This document shows, in pieces, positions 1 to 10,830 of a stretch of DNA of 64,000 nucleotides. Where the stretch lies: the NCBI RefSeq assembly GCF_040412425.1, contig NC_089768.1, forward strand, positions 885,001 to 949,000, given 5' to 3'. Made by a program: the position numbers and the translations under genes. Positions within the stretch are counted from its first letter, which is position 1, and each line of letters begins with the position of its first letter. A model generated the notes under the pieces. It was given only the letters and a program-made list of their open reading frames with translations. It was not told where the DNA came from and ran no database searches. This stretch comes from Macrobrachium rosenbergii. Lineage: Eukaryota > Arthropoda > Malacostraca > Decapoda > Palaemonidae.

Positions 1-61
1 CTGTTGACGGTTAGGAGACGTCTTTCTCATCCATGGTCAGAGACGTTGAGACTAGTCAGTA

Positions 62-213
62 CAGGCAGTCCCTGTTTACCGGCGGCGTTGGTTAACGGCA
101 TTTTGGTGTTATGGTACTTGGCTAGCAACGGCATTAACTGGATTTTCGGCACCGATATCCAGTTAATAGTGCCATTAAGTGGGGATTTTGACACCGGTAA
201 CTAGGGACTGCCT
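62..213. mobile_element. MITE-A, short subfamily A2
   Basis: Terminal inverted repeats CAGGCAGTCCC and GGGACTGCCT flank 152 bp of palindrome-rich DNA (ggttaacggcat, ttttcggcaccgatat). TA precedes the left end. The interior matches the copy at 27706-27914 rather than the longer A copies. The ends and TA target are typical of Tc1/mariner-pogo non-autonomous elements (inference). Confidence 0.7.
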
Positions 214-1379
214 AATTTGATAAGAGACCCAGAAATTTCATATGCTGTTGGTGCCTACGAGACAACTTTCGCATCCATGATTCAAGCCTGGTCTTACAAC
301 TTTCCGTTGTTTTGCCTGATTCATCGAGAGATCAACAACACCTCCAAACTAAGTTCCGACAACTTGTTTTTAGTTCTTACTCAGTCGATGAATGGTGTCT
401 AGCAGCTCCATTTCATTTGACTTGATATAGTTACACTTCTTCTGTGAGGAGTGGGAGATGTAAGCTGTAGCTGCTACTGCTGCAATTTCCAGTTGATCCA
501 CAACCCGAGGAGAGAATGTTGTGTGGATCTTAAGACAGTTTCAGGAGCCTTAGTGTCCGAATAGTCACTCATTTGATAGCAACAATGCCAAGGTAGTGCC
601 ATGGTTACACTATCCTCCTCGAAAGATTTTTCATTCTTCAGAACGTTGACCAGGGTGGCAGGCTCCTATGTGTCCTTTCTTGGAACTTTAACACAGCTCT
701 TGTTGGACTTTGAAGAATCTCAAGATCCAAGATAGACACTCGTCAGTGCAAATACACAAGCAGACAGAAGAGCATCCAGTACGGTGGTCAACCAGACACC
801 CCAAGCAAGTTGGATGTAATTACAACAATTATTCGCTGAAGCCAGGAGATAAGGACAGTTGATCTTGGCACCTTGACTTCAGGAATTTCTTTCAACCTCT
901 GAAGAAGCCTGATCATAGTCTTCCTTCTCTCGACTTTCTGAAGTTGACGCTGTCCTGATCTGTCTTCCCACTCCTTTGGACAAGTAAGACATCTTTGGTA
1001 TCCATTTACATCTAGATGCTTACACCTTTCATCATTCTACATGTTTCAAAGGTGATCAGTGAGATGGATCGTTCACCTTCTATGGTCCTGCGACGCCAAT
1101 GACATTATGATGTCTATGTTGCCTCTGTAAAGACTAGACTTTCAACCCAATGCCAACGACTCATTTATTAACTTTGGGTTGCCAGAGAAACGGTATCCAA
1201 ATTATCATTTATCTTACTAGTAAGATGATCAATGATCATACCCTGCAACTTTCTGGTGAACATCATCAGTATGTTTCGGGCCAGATCTTTTGAGGCCAGG
1301 GTCATCAATCTGTTCATCACAATCAAGAAGAGCCTGTCAGTCGAGTACTAGGATGGAATGTAATCATGCAAATGACATT
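214..1379. other. Unassigned sequence, possibly decayed DIRS
   Basis: No convincing exon or intact repeat is seen. It leads into the DIRS fossil beginning near 1380, so part may be the older, unrecognisable body of that element. Confidence 0.3.
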
Positions 1380-2100
1380 CATCTCCTTTTACCTTGGGAT
1401 GTTGCCCATAAATCCTTGGATCCTATGGTGGATGCTCAACAAGTCGTGTAGTTCACCCAGCTCTTGAGGGACAAATTCAACTACTCTGTGTATCAGTAGG
1501 TGGCATGGTTAGTCTTAACCCCTAGGTGTTGCGGCAGAAAACCAGGGGTCTTATTGATGGTAAGTGTGCTAACTATCGCTGGGAGAAGGGCAACAGTACT
1601 GCAACCAAACCCAGCATGCTTAGGTAAGCCACTGTAGAACTGCATCCTAAAACGTAAGTTTGTGTAGTTTCTTGTTCCTTGGTACCAAAACCTGAAGAGT
1701 ATTTGGAATAAAGGATGGGACTTGAAACCTGTGGCTTGACCTCAGACCAGAATGTTTTTTCCTTTGGGGTGCTGGGATTAAAAAATGAGAGCTTAAGCCT
1801 TTTTCGTCACCTGTCAGTTTCTTTGTAAAGCTCCTTGAGGACGAAACAAGCGACTACGCTATCAAAAAACAGGTTTTAACGTAGCAAAAATCTATTTTTA
1901 ATAGTCGCTGTCAAGTCCTCAAAACCCTCCCACTTCCCTGACAAAAAGGCATGGGATTTGGGTAAGGGATCATCCTGCACTGACCAACAGAGTAATGGCC
2001 CCATGGAGCTTTGGTAGACCATGGAAGGTAACTCCTTGAGGAATGAGGACTCAACAGCGACTACCAAAAATAGGTTTTTCCTATGTCAAAACCTGTTTTA
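1380..2100 (+). mobile_element. DIRS lineage A fossil: recombinase 3' end, ICR and terminus
   Basis: Near 1425-1450 the sequence (atgctcaacaagtcgtgtagtt) parallels the recombinase 3' flank of the copy at 20036. From about 1561 to 2100 it is the reverse complement of 8854-9600, the 3' end of DIRS-A. An internal complementary region (1831-1920) joins two half-sites head to head: ccttgaggacgaaacaagcg, then the inverted aacaggtttt terminus. The terminal repeat itself follows at about 2025-2097. No reading frame survives. Confidence 0.65.
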
Positions 2101-2362
2101 TAGTATATATACATATGTAAATGCCACTCTTCTGTCTGTAAGTATATTGTAAGCCTTCGGGATACCTTCATAGTATATATGCTATATGGTAATTGTTATG
2201 GTAGGTAAGGTAATTATCTTCTTAAATAGATAAAAATCTATATTTTCAGATATACAAACTATATATAAGAGTACAGGCATAAGAAATTTTAGAAATTATT
2301 GAAATTAATCAAATGATGTAACTTACCATTCAAGAAATATTTGTTCATGTTTTATCCTTTAG
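2101..2362. other. Unassigned AT-rich intron sequence
   Basis: AT-rich DNA with short TATA runs lies between the DIRS fossil and the candidate small exon. I see no gene or repeat family. Confidence 0.5.
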
Positions 2363-2414
2363 ACATTGATCAAGTTCAATCAGACTGCTCTGCCAGTGAT
2401 TTGAAAGTATGTCT
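2363..2414 (+). CDS. Candidate small exon upstream of the first firm URB2 exon (uncertain)
   Basis: A pyrimidine-rich acceptor ending in tttag (to 2362) is followed by an open stretch reading IDQVQSDCSASDLK. A good donor (gtatgt) sits at 2407, but using it leaves phase 0, while the next exon at 2459 needs two carried bases. Using the weaker GT at 2415 restores the frame (LKVC, then a split Leu, then YLVTG) but implies a 44-nt intron, very short for this gene. Either a base error, a non-standard donor or chance explains this, so I hold it loosely. Confidence 0.28.
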
Positions 2415-2458
2415 GTTTTGAGACCTCACTCATGATGAAAGTGTAATTATACTTTCAG

Positions 2459-3443
2459 GTATCTCGTAACTGGATTTAAAGAAGAAAAGGAGTACTGGAA
2501 AGAATATGTAAATAGTGAACACTTTTTGGAAGCTTATAGGCTGCATCCCCACATCCTGTCATGCATATGCAGCTCCATTGTTTCGTCTTGGAACTTAAGG
2601 AAACGAAAGTTTTCAGAAGCAGATTCGGATTTATTGCACAAGGAAAATTATGCCTTACAACTGATTACTAAACTTTCTGATACAAAAGGTGCTTTATGTG
2701 GTTTGTCTGCCACTTCCAGTGAAATTAAAGAAACCATTACTGATGTGCATAGAGATTGTGGAACAGTGTTCAGTAAATTAATTGAAAAAAAGAAATCTGA
2801 GGAATCATTAGGGTGTGTGAAAGACATGTTCTTGTTGAAGAAGTTATTGAGGAGACTTCCATTTACTTACCTCAGTCATCACAGTAAAAATGTGGTTATG
2901 TTTTTGCTGTTGAGCACTGTTGTGAATGATGAATATAATTGTACTCAGGAGAAACTGGAAATCCTGGTAACAACTACATCCCTGTTAAGGAATCAGAAAT
3001 CTATTAATGTGCTAAACATGATTGACATTGATCACTTGCTTAAATGGCTATTCCTGAAAAGACTAACAATGCCACTTTGTGTTCATTCATCTCAGACAAT
3101 TCCTTTGCTTCAAGAACCAGCAGAGCATGTATCAGATTTTTATTTGAAGGACGAAGGGGCACCAAATGCAGCTCAAAGTTTAGACACACTGATATCTCAT
3201 GAATTTGATCTCTTAATTAGATACATTGTAGACAGCACAGAATCCCGAAGGACCAAAAATTTAATGCAGAGCTTATCAGATTATATTACTACTTCAGAAG
3301 AGCTCCCTTGTGATAAGGAGACACGTTTGCATGTTGCTGTTTTGTTGTTGTGGGTTTGCCAGAAGAAGAATAAATCAAGATTTAGGATATCCAGGTCTAG
3401 GAAGTTTATGAAAGTGAAAAATGCTGAGACTAAAGTGGCTGAG
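2459..3443 (+). CDS. URB2: URB2-like protein, internal exon (first firm exon in the window)
   Basis: This exon of about 328 codons follows an acceptor ending in ctttcag (2458) and runs to a consensus donor gtaagt at 3444. Its first base completes a split codon, so the upstream exon ends in phase 2. The protein is Leu/Ile/Ser-rich and predicted helical, with no signal peptide or membrane segment. Basic patches (RKRKFSEAD near the start; KKNKSRFRISRSRKF near the end) suit a nucleolar protein. A segment reading LLKKLLRRLPFTYL resembles the repeated helical units of Urb2-like proteins. Codon use is ordinary and there is no stop in 985 bp, in sharp contrast to the decayed repeats around it. A TTG at 2526 begins the longest start-to-stop reading, but the frame is open from the acceptor, so it is not a translation start. 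Confidence 0.72.
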
Positions 3444-4198
3444 GTAAGTTGACTTAATATTTACTAGTATATTGTCATCATGCATGAATGTGTGTAATTT
3501 ATGAAAAAATAGTTTGGATGGTAATGTTGAAATTTTTTATACGAAGTTTACCTTTTTTTATTTTTGTGTTAAAACAAATAAAAAGTTACACATTACACAT
3601 TACCATGACAATTGGTAAAAAATAAAAAGTTATGCATTACCATGATAACTGGTATTTTTATCATAGAAATAGTGAGAAAGTTCTGATTTATCCAAAAGGA
3701 CATCTCAGAGATTAGGTTTTACCTGTTTATATAGCCAGATGACCATAAAATTGTTCATGGTTTTTCTTCAGCAGTGGTACTTTTTGGTTTAAACACAAAC
3801 CAGTTATTTTATGATAGTCTATTTGTATGACACTGTAATCTATAAACATTCAACTGAAGAAGAAGAGCCCCATTTTACAGTTTTCTCATTGGGTACATAG
3901 GTCCCTGAATGTCCACTTTGTGTTTCATGTGTTCCAAACACATTCAGTCTTTTTCCAGATTTTGTGATATTTTCACTGATTTTGATCTTAATTGTCATTG
4001 TTCTGTGTATTAAAAGTTGTCCTCTTACCAGTCACCCTGCTGGTTTTGGTCAGTGATTAATTTACCTTTTGTCTTCATTAAAAAGTAATTTTCTTGCAAA
4101 GATGGACAGATTGTCAAGTGCCCTACTTCATCTTCAAATGTAAATGTATGTAGTATTTTCTCCTTTGAACAGCTGTTCTGTTCATGGTTTCGCATGTT
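3444..4198 (+). other. Start of intron, no feature recognised
   Basis: AT-rich intron sequence after donor gtaagt. A ~25-bp motif (aaaaagttacacattac / aaaaagttatgcattacc) is repeated imperfectly near 3580-3650. Nothing coding is seen. Confidence 0.5.
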
Positions 4199-4552
4199 CA
4201 GGCAGTCCACGGTTTACGATGGGGGTTCCATTTTTACGCCACGTCGTAAACCGAAAATCGTTGTAAACCAGAAAATCGTCAAAAATCCTAAGAAAACCTT
4301 ACTTTTAATGCTTTGGGTGTATTGAAAACAATGTAACTGCATTTTTATTGAGTTTTTCATAAAAAAAAACTCCAAATTTTGATTATTCTACTATTTTGGA
4401 GCCATATTTCTTCCGTCGGATCGGCGTACAATGCGTCGTAACCCCAGAACATGCATCGTAAACTGGGAAATAATTTCTGATGAATATATTTGAAAAGCGT
4501 CATAACCTCGGAACGTCGTAAGTTGGACCCGTCGTAAACCGGGGACTGCCTG
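4199..4552. mobile_element. MITE-A, full-length copy
   Basis: CAGGCAGTCC at the left and GGGGACTGCCTG at the right, with TA after the right end, enclose a foldback interior of repeated cgtcgtaa/ttacgacg motifs, a conserved core (aatatatttgaaaagcgtc) and no ORF. It matches the copies at 15937 and 17350 throughout. Confidence 0.8.
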
Positions 4553-4809
4553 TAGTTAGGAGTAGATATTTTTCTCTGATTATTTACAAGTTATGACATA
4601 TGTTTTTTAGTTTTTTAATTGTTAAATTTATTTCTGTTGAGTTCAGAACCATTTCAACTTCCTTTAGTAGCCTTTTCACTGTGATTGACAGGCTTTTTTT
4701 GCCTTGTACTTTTGTACTGGCAGTTAGTGTCATTCATTTGATCATTGGGATGATAATTGAATTAATTATTCTTGGTCTTGGTTATTAGCATAATTACTTT
4801 AATTTGGTA
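4553..4809. other. Unassigned intron sequence
   Basis: T-rich intron DNA between MITE-A and a DIRS fragment. Nothing is recognised. Confidence 0.4.
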
Positions 4810-5170
4810 ACAGTGCTCAGGCAAGCCAAGGTCCCTATTTATAGGCCTGTGAAAGAAAAACACTTTCCACAAATTCCCATGCCTTTTCATCAGGGAAAGC
4901 AGGTGGGTTTGAGGACTCACAGCAACTACCAAAAAAATTGGTTTTTCCTTTTTCACAACATGATTTTTTGATAGAGCAGCTGCTGTTCATCCTCAGAGGA
5001 ACATACAAAAGAAATTTACAGGTGATGAAATGGTCTAACTCTTAATTGAGAAATCCCAACAACCCAGACAAGAAAGTTATCCATGGTAAAGTCACATAAG
5101 TCTTTACTGGCCTTCTGTTATTCAGGATACCCATTAGGGTTTAACAACAAAGGATAGGGAACAAGACTAC
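4810..5170 (-). mobile_element. DIRS lineage A 3' fragment containing a decayed ICR
   Basis: This stretch parallels 9170-9500 of DIRS-A. It has cccatgccttttcatcaggg, then a copy of the internal complementary region (caactaccaaaaaaattgg, then gattttttgatagagcagc and catcctcagagg), then caggtgatgaaa. Only the 3' non-coding end is present, with many substitutions. Confidence 0.55.
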
Positions 5171-5735
5171 TGTAAGCCCCCCTTATTCGCGGTCTCACAA
5201 TTTGTGGACTCACCTATTTGCGAATTAATCTATGGAACATAGGCAGTCCCCGAGTTTTGATGGGTCCGGCTTACGACATTCCAAGGTTACAACACTTTTC
5301 AAATATATTCATCAGAAATTATTTCTCGGTTTATGATGCATGTTCCAGGCTTATTACGATTACGATGCTGATCCAACGGAAGAAATTGGCTACAAAAGGG
5401 CAGAATAATCAAAATTTGGAGGTTTTTTTTTATGAAAAACTCAATAAAAATGAGTTTACGTAATTTTCAATACACCCAAAGCATTAAAAGTAAGATTTTC
5501 TTAGGATTTATGATGATTTTCAACAATTTTTCGGTTTACGAGGATTTCCGGTTCACAACACTGCACAGGAACGGAACCCCTGTCGTACATCGGGTATACG
5601 CATTATTCGCTGAAAATTCGCCCATTCACGGTATTTTTCACTGAGAAATATTCACTAATTACTGTATTTTCGTCTCATTTTCATGACTAAATGCACTTTT
5701 TGTGATAAAACTATTAAAATACTCGGGTAGTGCTC
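5171..5735. mobile_element. MITE-B copy interrupted by MITE-A
   Basis: The outer parts, 5171-5238 and 5594-5735, read continuously as an inverted MITE-B: tgtaagccccccttattcgc, then attattcgctgaaaattcg and ttttcatgactaaatgcac. The expected right end is missing. At 5735 it joins a gtgctcgatttac sequence also seen beside MITE-B at 26170. Confidence 0.65.
5239..5593. mobile_element. MITE-A nested inside MITE-B
   Basis: AGGCAGTCCCCG at 5241 starts a recognisable MITE-A body (ggcttacgacattccaagg, tcaaatatattcatcagaa). The last ~10 bp of the right terminal repeat (GACTGCCTG) is missing, so this copy is internally or terminally damaged. Confidence 0.65.
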
Positions 5736-5791
5736 GATTTACAATAAGTCACCTTACGATAATTCGATTTTGCAATGGGGTAAGCAATTAA

Positions 5792-6888
5792 CCCTTAAAC
5801 GCCGAGCCTCTATTTACGAAAGTGTCTGCTGTATGCTGGCGGCGTTCGGGAGTTAACGCCGAAACAGAAAAAAAGTTTTTTCAAAAAATCACAGCACGCT
5901 TAGTTTTCAAGATTAAGAGTTCATTTTTGGCTCCTTGTTTTGACATTGCCTGAAGTTTAGTATGCAACCATCAGAAATGAAAAAAAATTTAATTATCTTA
6001 TATAAATATTGAAATATATGACAGCGCAAAAAAAAATTCATATATAATTGTATACAAATCACGCTGTGACAAAACGGTTAAAGCTAATGAGTTATTTTTT
6101 TTTCTTTGTATTGTACACTAAATTGCAATGATTTTGGTATACAACAAATTGTAAAACGATCAAAGCAACACAGAGAAAATATTATCACAAAATGATGCAT
6201 GAATTCGTAACTCGAGGACATAAAAAAAAGTTTTTTTTCAAAAATTCACCATAAATAGAAATATTGTGCTAGAGACTTCCTGTTTGTTGCAAAATGAAGG
6301 TAATTGATTGAATATTACTAGAATGTAAGTGTTTTAGCTTACAATTGCAGTTTTCAACCATTTCGGTCGAGTTAAAGTTGACAGGTCAAATTTTTTCTAT
6401 TTATCGTGATTATATGAAAATATTTCAAAACTGATAGAAGCTACAACCATGAGTTATTTTTTGTTGTATTCTACATGGAATTGCACACATTTTCATATAT
6501 AAAACTTTATGTAATGGCTAATATAAAATGGTGCAAAAATTACGACAACATGACGAAAGAATTTCTGAAATTTTTGGCCGAGTTACCGTGCTGACGTAAG
6601 GAAAAATTTTGTTTCAAAAATTCACCATAAATCGAAATATTGTGCTAGAGACTTCCAATTTGTTGCAAAATGAAGGTAAATGATTGAATATTACTAGAAT
6701 GTAAGAGTTTTAGCTTACAATTGCATTTTTCGACCATTTCGGTCGAGTCAAAGTTGACCAAAGGTTGAAATTTGTTGTAGTCGACGTACGGTACGTCCAC
6801 TCGTCACCTGACAGACAATTTTAGTTGACTTGTGATACGTCCAGTCGGCGTTTAAGGGTTTGTGATACGTCCAGTCGGCGTTTAAGGG
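5792..6888. mobile_element. MITE-C (TTAA-flanked), two internal subrepeats
   Basis: TTAA (5788-5791) then CCCTTAAACGCC at the left, and GGCGTTTAAGGG then TTAA (6889-6892) at the right, form a short inverted repeat with a 4-bp target duplication. Both the target and the CCC end suit piggyBac-type elements (inference). The interior has about two units of a ~376-bp repeat marked by attgtgctagagacttcc at about 6263 and 6639. The last ~30 bp (tgatacgtccagtcggcg) are duplicated in tandem at 6829-6890. No transposase is seen. Confidence 0.72.
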
Positions 6889-6892
6889 TTAA

Positions 6893-7275
6893 AGGGCTGA
6901 GCATGAGCCCAACCTTTTTATATAAGACATTGCAATCATATTGTCTAGGACCAACAAAATATGGGTCCCTTTTGGAGGTTTCAATTTTTGAGATATAGAA
7001 AGATTTTGGAGGCTTCAGTTTTTCAGATATAGAAAGATAGCCATCAGTTCCAGGAAGTTGATATGACACTTCCTCAGAACAGGTGACCATTTCCCACTAC
7101 CTGATAATCCCTCTAATGGCCTGTCCAACCTGTCACAAAGGCATCCATTTGTACTGTAACAGGTATGGATAGTTGAGTCAGGTTGGCCTGTTTTGCCAGA
7201 GACCCCTTCCGGGTCCACAGATGGAGTATCTTCCCAGCACTCTGACTCCTCAGATGAAAGCAATCGCAACGCCTT
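6893..7275 (-). pseudogene. DIRS lineage A RNase H fragment
   Basis: The minus-strand translation (KCHINFLELMAIFLYLKN, preceded by LDRPLEGLSGSGKW) parallels the RNase H part of DIRS-A at 10970-11420, where the same segment reads NCHINFLELMAVFLSLKK. Frames shift several times. It is a non-functional remnant cut at the left by MITE-C. Confidence 0.6.
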
Positions 7276-7379
7276 TTCCTGGTATGTGAAAGCTAAGAGT
7301 GTTTACATCCATCAGTCGCAATCTGAGGATTGGACCTATCACAGACTCAAACTGTGATAGACCTAGAGTTCATGCTGGG

Positions 7380-8852
7380 CCTTTTGTTGTCTTATTTTTG
7401 CATCATGCTAAATGGAATGTTGCTCACAATTTAGATTTGAAGGAGGTTTTCGATCTTTTAAGCTGGAAGTTTTAAATCTCATACTATGGTTTATGATGAA
7501 ATTTGGATGAATTCCTTAAGGATTTAATGTTATCTCAGTTTGAGCCCTTGGATAAGGCATCTCTTAAGAACTCTGAAAACACTTTCTTTATCTATTGCTA
7601 TGACAAAGCATATCGGTGAGCTTCAAGCCCTTTCTTCTATGTGGGCTTTGTTGTGATGGAAACCTCTCTTCTTTCACTGCTAAGAGCAAAAAAGATGTAG
7701 AAGAGAAAGCCTTTCCCAGATTTGTGACAGCCTAATTTGACTGCTTTAGTAGTCAATGAAGAAGTGTCTTTGTTATGTGGAGTTAGAACTCTAAGAGGTT
7801 ACCTGGACAGACTTCAGCCTTTAAGAGAAGGAGTCAAGAATTTATACTATGGTGTTAGGAGGCCAAACACTGAAACACTCCTAAGAATGCTTAATTAAGT
7901 CATTGCACGCAGAGTTTGATTCCTGAGTTTTTTCCATTTTTAACAGTAAAGCCTCATGGCATCCATGCCTCTAAAACTTTTTACTAGAGAAGGTTGTCAG
8001 TGCAGCTCAATTGAAATGTAACTGCTTTTGCATCACATTACTTGTAAAACTTGTAAATCTCATATGAGAAGAGTAAAGCCCTTAGTCCTATCGTTGTGGT
8101 GGGGACGCTTTCTCATGAACAAAATATGACAATAACCTTGCTTCCTCTCTTATTGTTAGTAGTTAGGAAATCCCAGTATTGAGTTTTAGGAGTACGAATC
8201 TACACATTGGTGTATAGGAACACACCTTCATATGTGAAGGTAGATGTTGTCTTTGGTTTTCGACTGTCTATAGTTTTGTACTCAGGCACAGGAGTCGGTA
8301 GTACTCTACAAGATAGAATCCTTTTTCCGTGAAAGGATCCTCTGACAAATCTTGCTACAAGGGCTCACACCCTGCTGTGGTTCCAACGTCTGATTACAGT
8401 ATTTACCAGGGAGGGTCACACAACAGGTAGGAATGTTTAGAAGCTTTTTCCCCCTCATTAAAAAGCTTGCTCTGTGCTTGGGTGAACAGTTGTTTCCCTG
8501 GCTGCGCTAATCCACCGTCCTCATTCAGTGTGGTAGTCAGCAAACTTTAACAGTTGGTGAGATTCATTCCAAGTAATGAAAACTTTTATGATAAAATTAG
8601 TTACTTGGATACTTACCTATTGTTGATGTGGGAACCCACCCAGCCTCCCCACATCTTAGTTCTTTTCAGAAGAATTCTGACAAGAACATAAACATTCCAG
8701 TGCCACCTGGAGGGAAACAGGTGATTACAAAGACATTCCTTGCAGGTCAGCCAGGCGCTGTTTATTTTGAATGCCGGTCCCACCTTACTGAGAAAAGACA
8801 TTAGCTAACTTTACAGTAGGTAAGTATCCAAATGATTAATTTTATCATAAAA
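7380..8852 (+). mobile_element. Degenerate DIRS fossil: tyrosine recombinase remnant and 3' end
   Basis: Reading through stops on the + strand gives phrases typical of a DIRS/Ngaro recombinase: GVRRPNTETLLRML near 7850, and SAAQLKCNCF near 8000, which corresponds to the W-K-x-N-x-x-F segment before the catalytic tyrosine. The 3' end has an inverted pair, 8585-8618 against 8818-8852 (gttacttggatacttacct), in the arrangement of an ICR and terminal repeat. Heavily decayed; no catalytic residue can be trusted. Confidence 0.5.
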
Positions 8853-9224
8853 ACAGGTTTTGACATAGGAAAAACTTATTTTTTGGTAGTCGCTGTCGAG
8901 TCCTCAAGAAGTTACCCCTCCATGGTGACTAGACTAATATCAAAGAAATATCTTTTAGCCTGGTCTTGTAGCCGGGTATTGTGTCATAATGATAAACTAT
9001 GACACGTGATAGAATATAATAGACTCAAAGATGAGTGGGCATTTTCCCTTATCTTCAGCAAAGCTGAACCCAGTTTTCCAATGTCAAAACCTGCAAGAAG
9101 GAGAAGTGATTATTGCTTATGATTTGGCCGGTAAAAGACCAAGAGCCATTACTCTCTGTTGGTCAGTGCAGGATGATCCTTTGCCCAAATCCCATGCCTT
9201 TTTGTCAGGGAAGTGGTAGGGTTT

Positions 9225-9320
9225 TGAGGGCTCAACAGCGACTACCAATAAATAGGTTTTTCTTACGTCAAAACCTGTTTTTTGATGGTGTAGTCGCTTG
9301 TTTCATCCTCAAGGAGCTTT
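9225..9320 (-). repeat. Internal complementary region of DIRS-A
   Basis: The left half (gcgactaccaataaatagg to aaaacctg) is the inverse of the left terminus at 8854-8910. The right half (gtagtcgcttgtttcatcc) is the inverse of the right terminus at 12888-12925. Confidence 0.8.
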
Positions 9321-9603
9321 ACAAAGAAATTGACAGGTGACGAAAGGCTTAGGCTCTTAAAATTTTAATCCCAATAACCCAAAGAAAAAACAAAGACATT
9401 TCTGGTGTGAGGTCAAGCCACAAGTTTCAAGCTCCATTCTTTATTCTAAAAACCTTTTGGGTATTGGTAACAAGAAACTAAACAAGAACTTATGTTTTTA
9501 GGGTGAAGTTCTGTAGTGACTTACCTAAGTGTGCTGGGTATGGTTGCAGTCTTGTTGCACCTTCCCCAGCGATAGTCAGCATACCCACCCTTTAGGTAAG
9601 TCA

Positions 9604-10692
9604 CTACAGAACTGATACACGGTGTACTTGAATTTGTTTGAGCTCATGGCAGTAATGTTTTAAGAATACTGTCTCTAATGACCATCCTGTACATTCGTAG
9701 ACTTCTTCGAAAGAGACATTTCTGAAGAAGGCCAATGACGTGCTTACTTTCCTAATATCGTGACCTAGGAGAGGAGTGTGGGTTTGCCTTTTTAATGAGG
9801 GAACTAAATTTATTCTCAGCCCATGTAGAGACAGTGGTTTATTCGTGCTAGGGTGTAGGAAAATTGGACCTTCTGGGACGTTTGCCGTGACCTCTAGGCA
9901 AAGCTTAAGTGCTTGAACTGGGCATAATGTTTTGTCTGCTAAATTGAGTTTTCTTATAAGAATAGATTTCCTTCTTAAAGGATCCTCATTCATGGCCAGG
10001 AGTGATGGGCCAGGGGACAATAATAATTGATTATCAGCAGTTCGCATGATGTATCGTCCCCTTCTAAGAGAGCCCAGTTCACTGATACGGGCTTCTGATG
10101 CTAATGCAATCACGAAGATCGCCTTTTGTATAATGAGCTGCGGTTGTATTAGGTCCGCTGAATTGAGGGGTAGATAGAAGTTGAAGTACCTTGTTCAGGG
10201 ACCAAGTAATTGGAAGTCTTTCGGGAGTGGTCTTTGTAGGCCAAAAGACCGCAGAAGGGAAGTGACAACTTCTGTGCTGGAGTCAATCCCGAATCCATAA
10301 AGCAAGGGTTCCATTAATGATGCCTTATATGCCATGATTGTTGCAACGGCAAGACGTTTGTCTTCTAAAAGGTTTATAAGAAAATTTAAAAGTGTTCCTG
10401 TAGAAATCTCAACAGGGCTGTCAGTATGGGTATAATCTAACCATATCTTCCATACAGACTGGTATTGCCGGATAGATGATATCCATAATTTTTGCACTAG
10501 GTACCCAGCAATGTTGGGTGAGTAGTTTTCACGGTAGATATGTAAATATTTCATGCGTGAAGGTCTTGGGTCAGAAAGGAGGATGCATAGATGGCTTTCC
10601 CTCCTGCTGTCTGGGATAGAACAGCGGACGGTAGTGGAATTGATCTCTTCGCCCATTATTGAAGTAATAGGAACCAATGCCTGTGTGGCCAA
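9604..10692 (-). pseudogene. DIRS-A tyrosine recombinase (frameshifted)
   Basis: Two minus-strand frames, 10692-10195 then 10113-9604, carry one recombinase. The first (about 165 aa) has the core-binding region (SSIRQYQSVWKIWLDYTH, NFLINLLEDKRLAV). The second (about 169 aa) has the catalytic domain: box I arginine in SEARISELGSL, the H-x-x-R motif in GHDIRKVSTSLAFF, and the nucleophile tyrosine in FLKHYCHEL after a GWSLETV segment. All three signature elements are visible. The frame breaks between 10113 and 10195, so a single product is not made. In DIRS elements this enzyme integrates the circular intermediate. It lies downstream of RT/RNase H, the normal DIRS order. Confidence 0.82.
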
Positions 10693-10830
10693 TTTGGGGC
10701 TATTAAGTAAGCTGTTCCTTTGAAGGTTAGAAGTTTCCTCAAAACCTTAGAAATCTGGGACAATGGGGGAAAAAAATATATCATCCTCCATTTGTTCCAC
10801 TCTTGTAGGAAGGCATCTCTTGTTCCTTGA

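Noticed and set aside
5788..6892. Repeats spaced about 376 bp considered as a CRISPR-like or satellite array
   Set aside because: The context is eukaryotic, the units are long and the whole is bounded by TTAA and inverted ends, so a MITE with internal repeats fits better.
9031..9340. Two + strand frames of 60-75 codons
   Set aside because: They fall in the 3' non-coding region and ICR of DIRS-A, on the strand opposite its genes.
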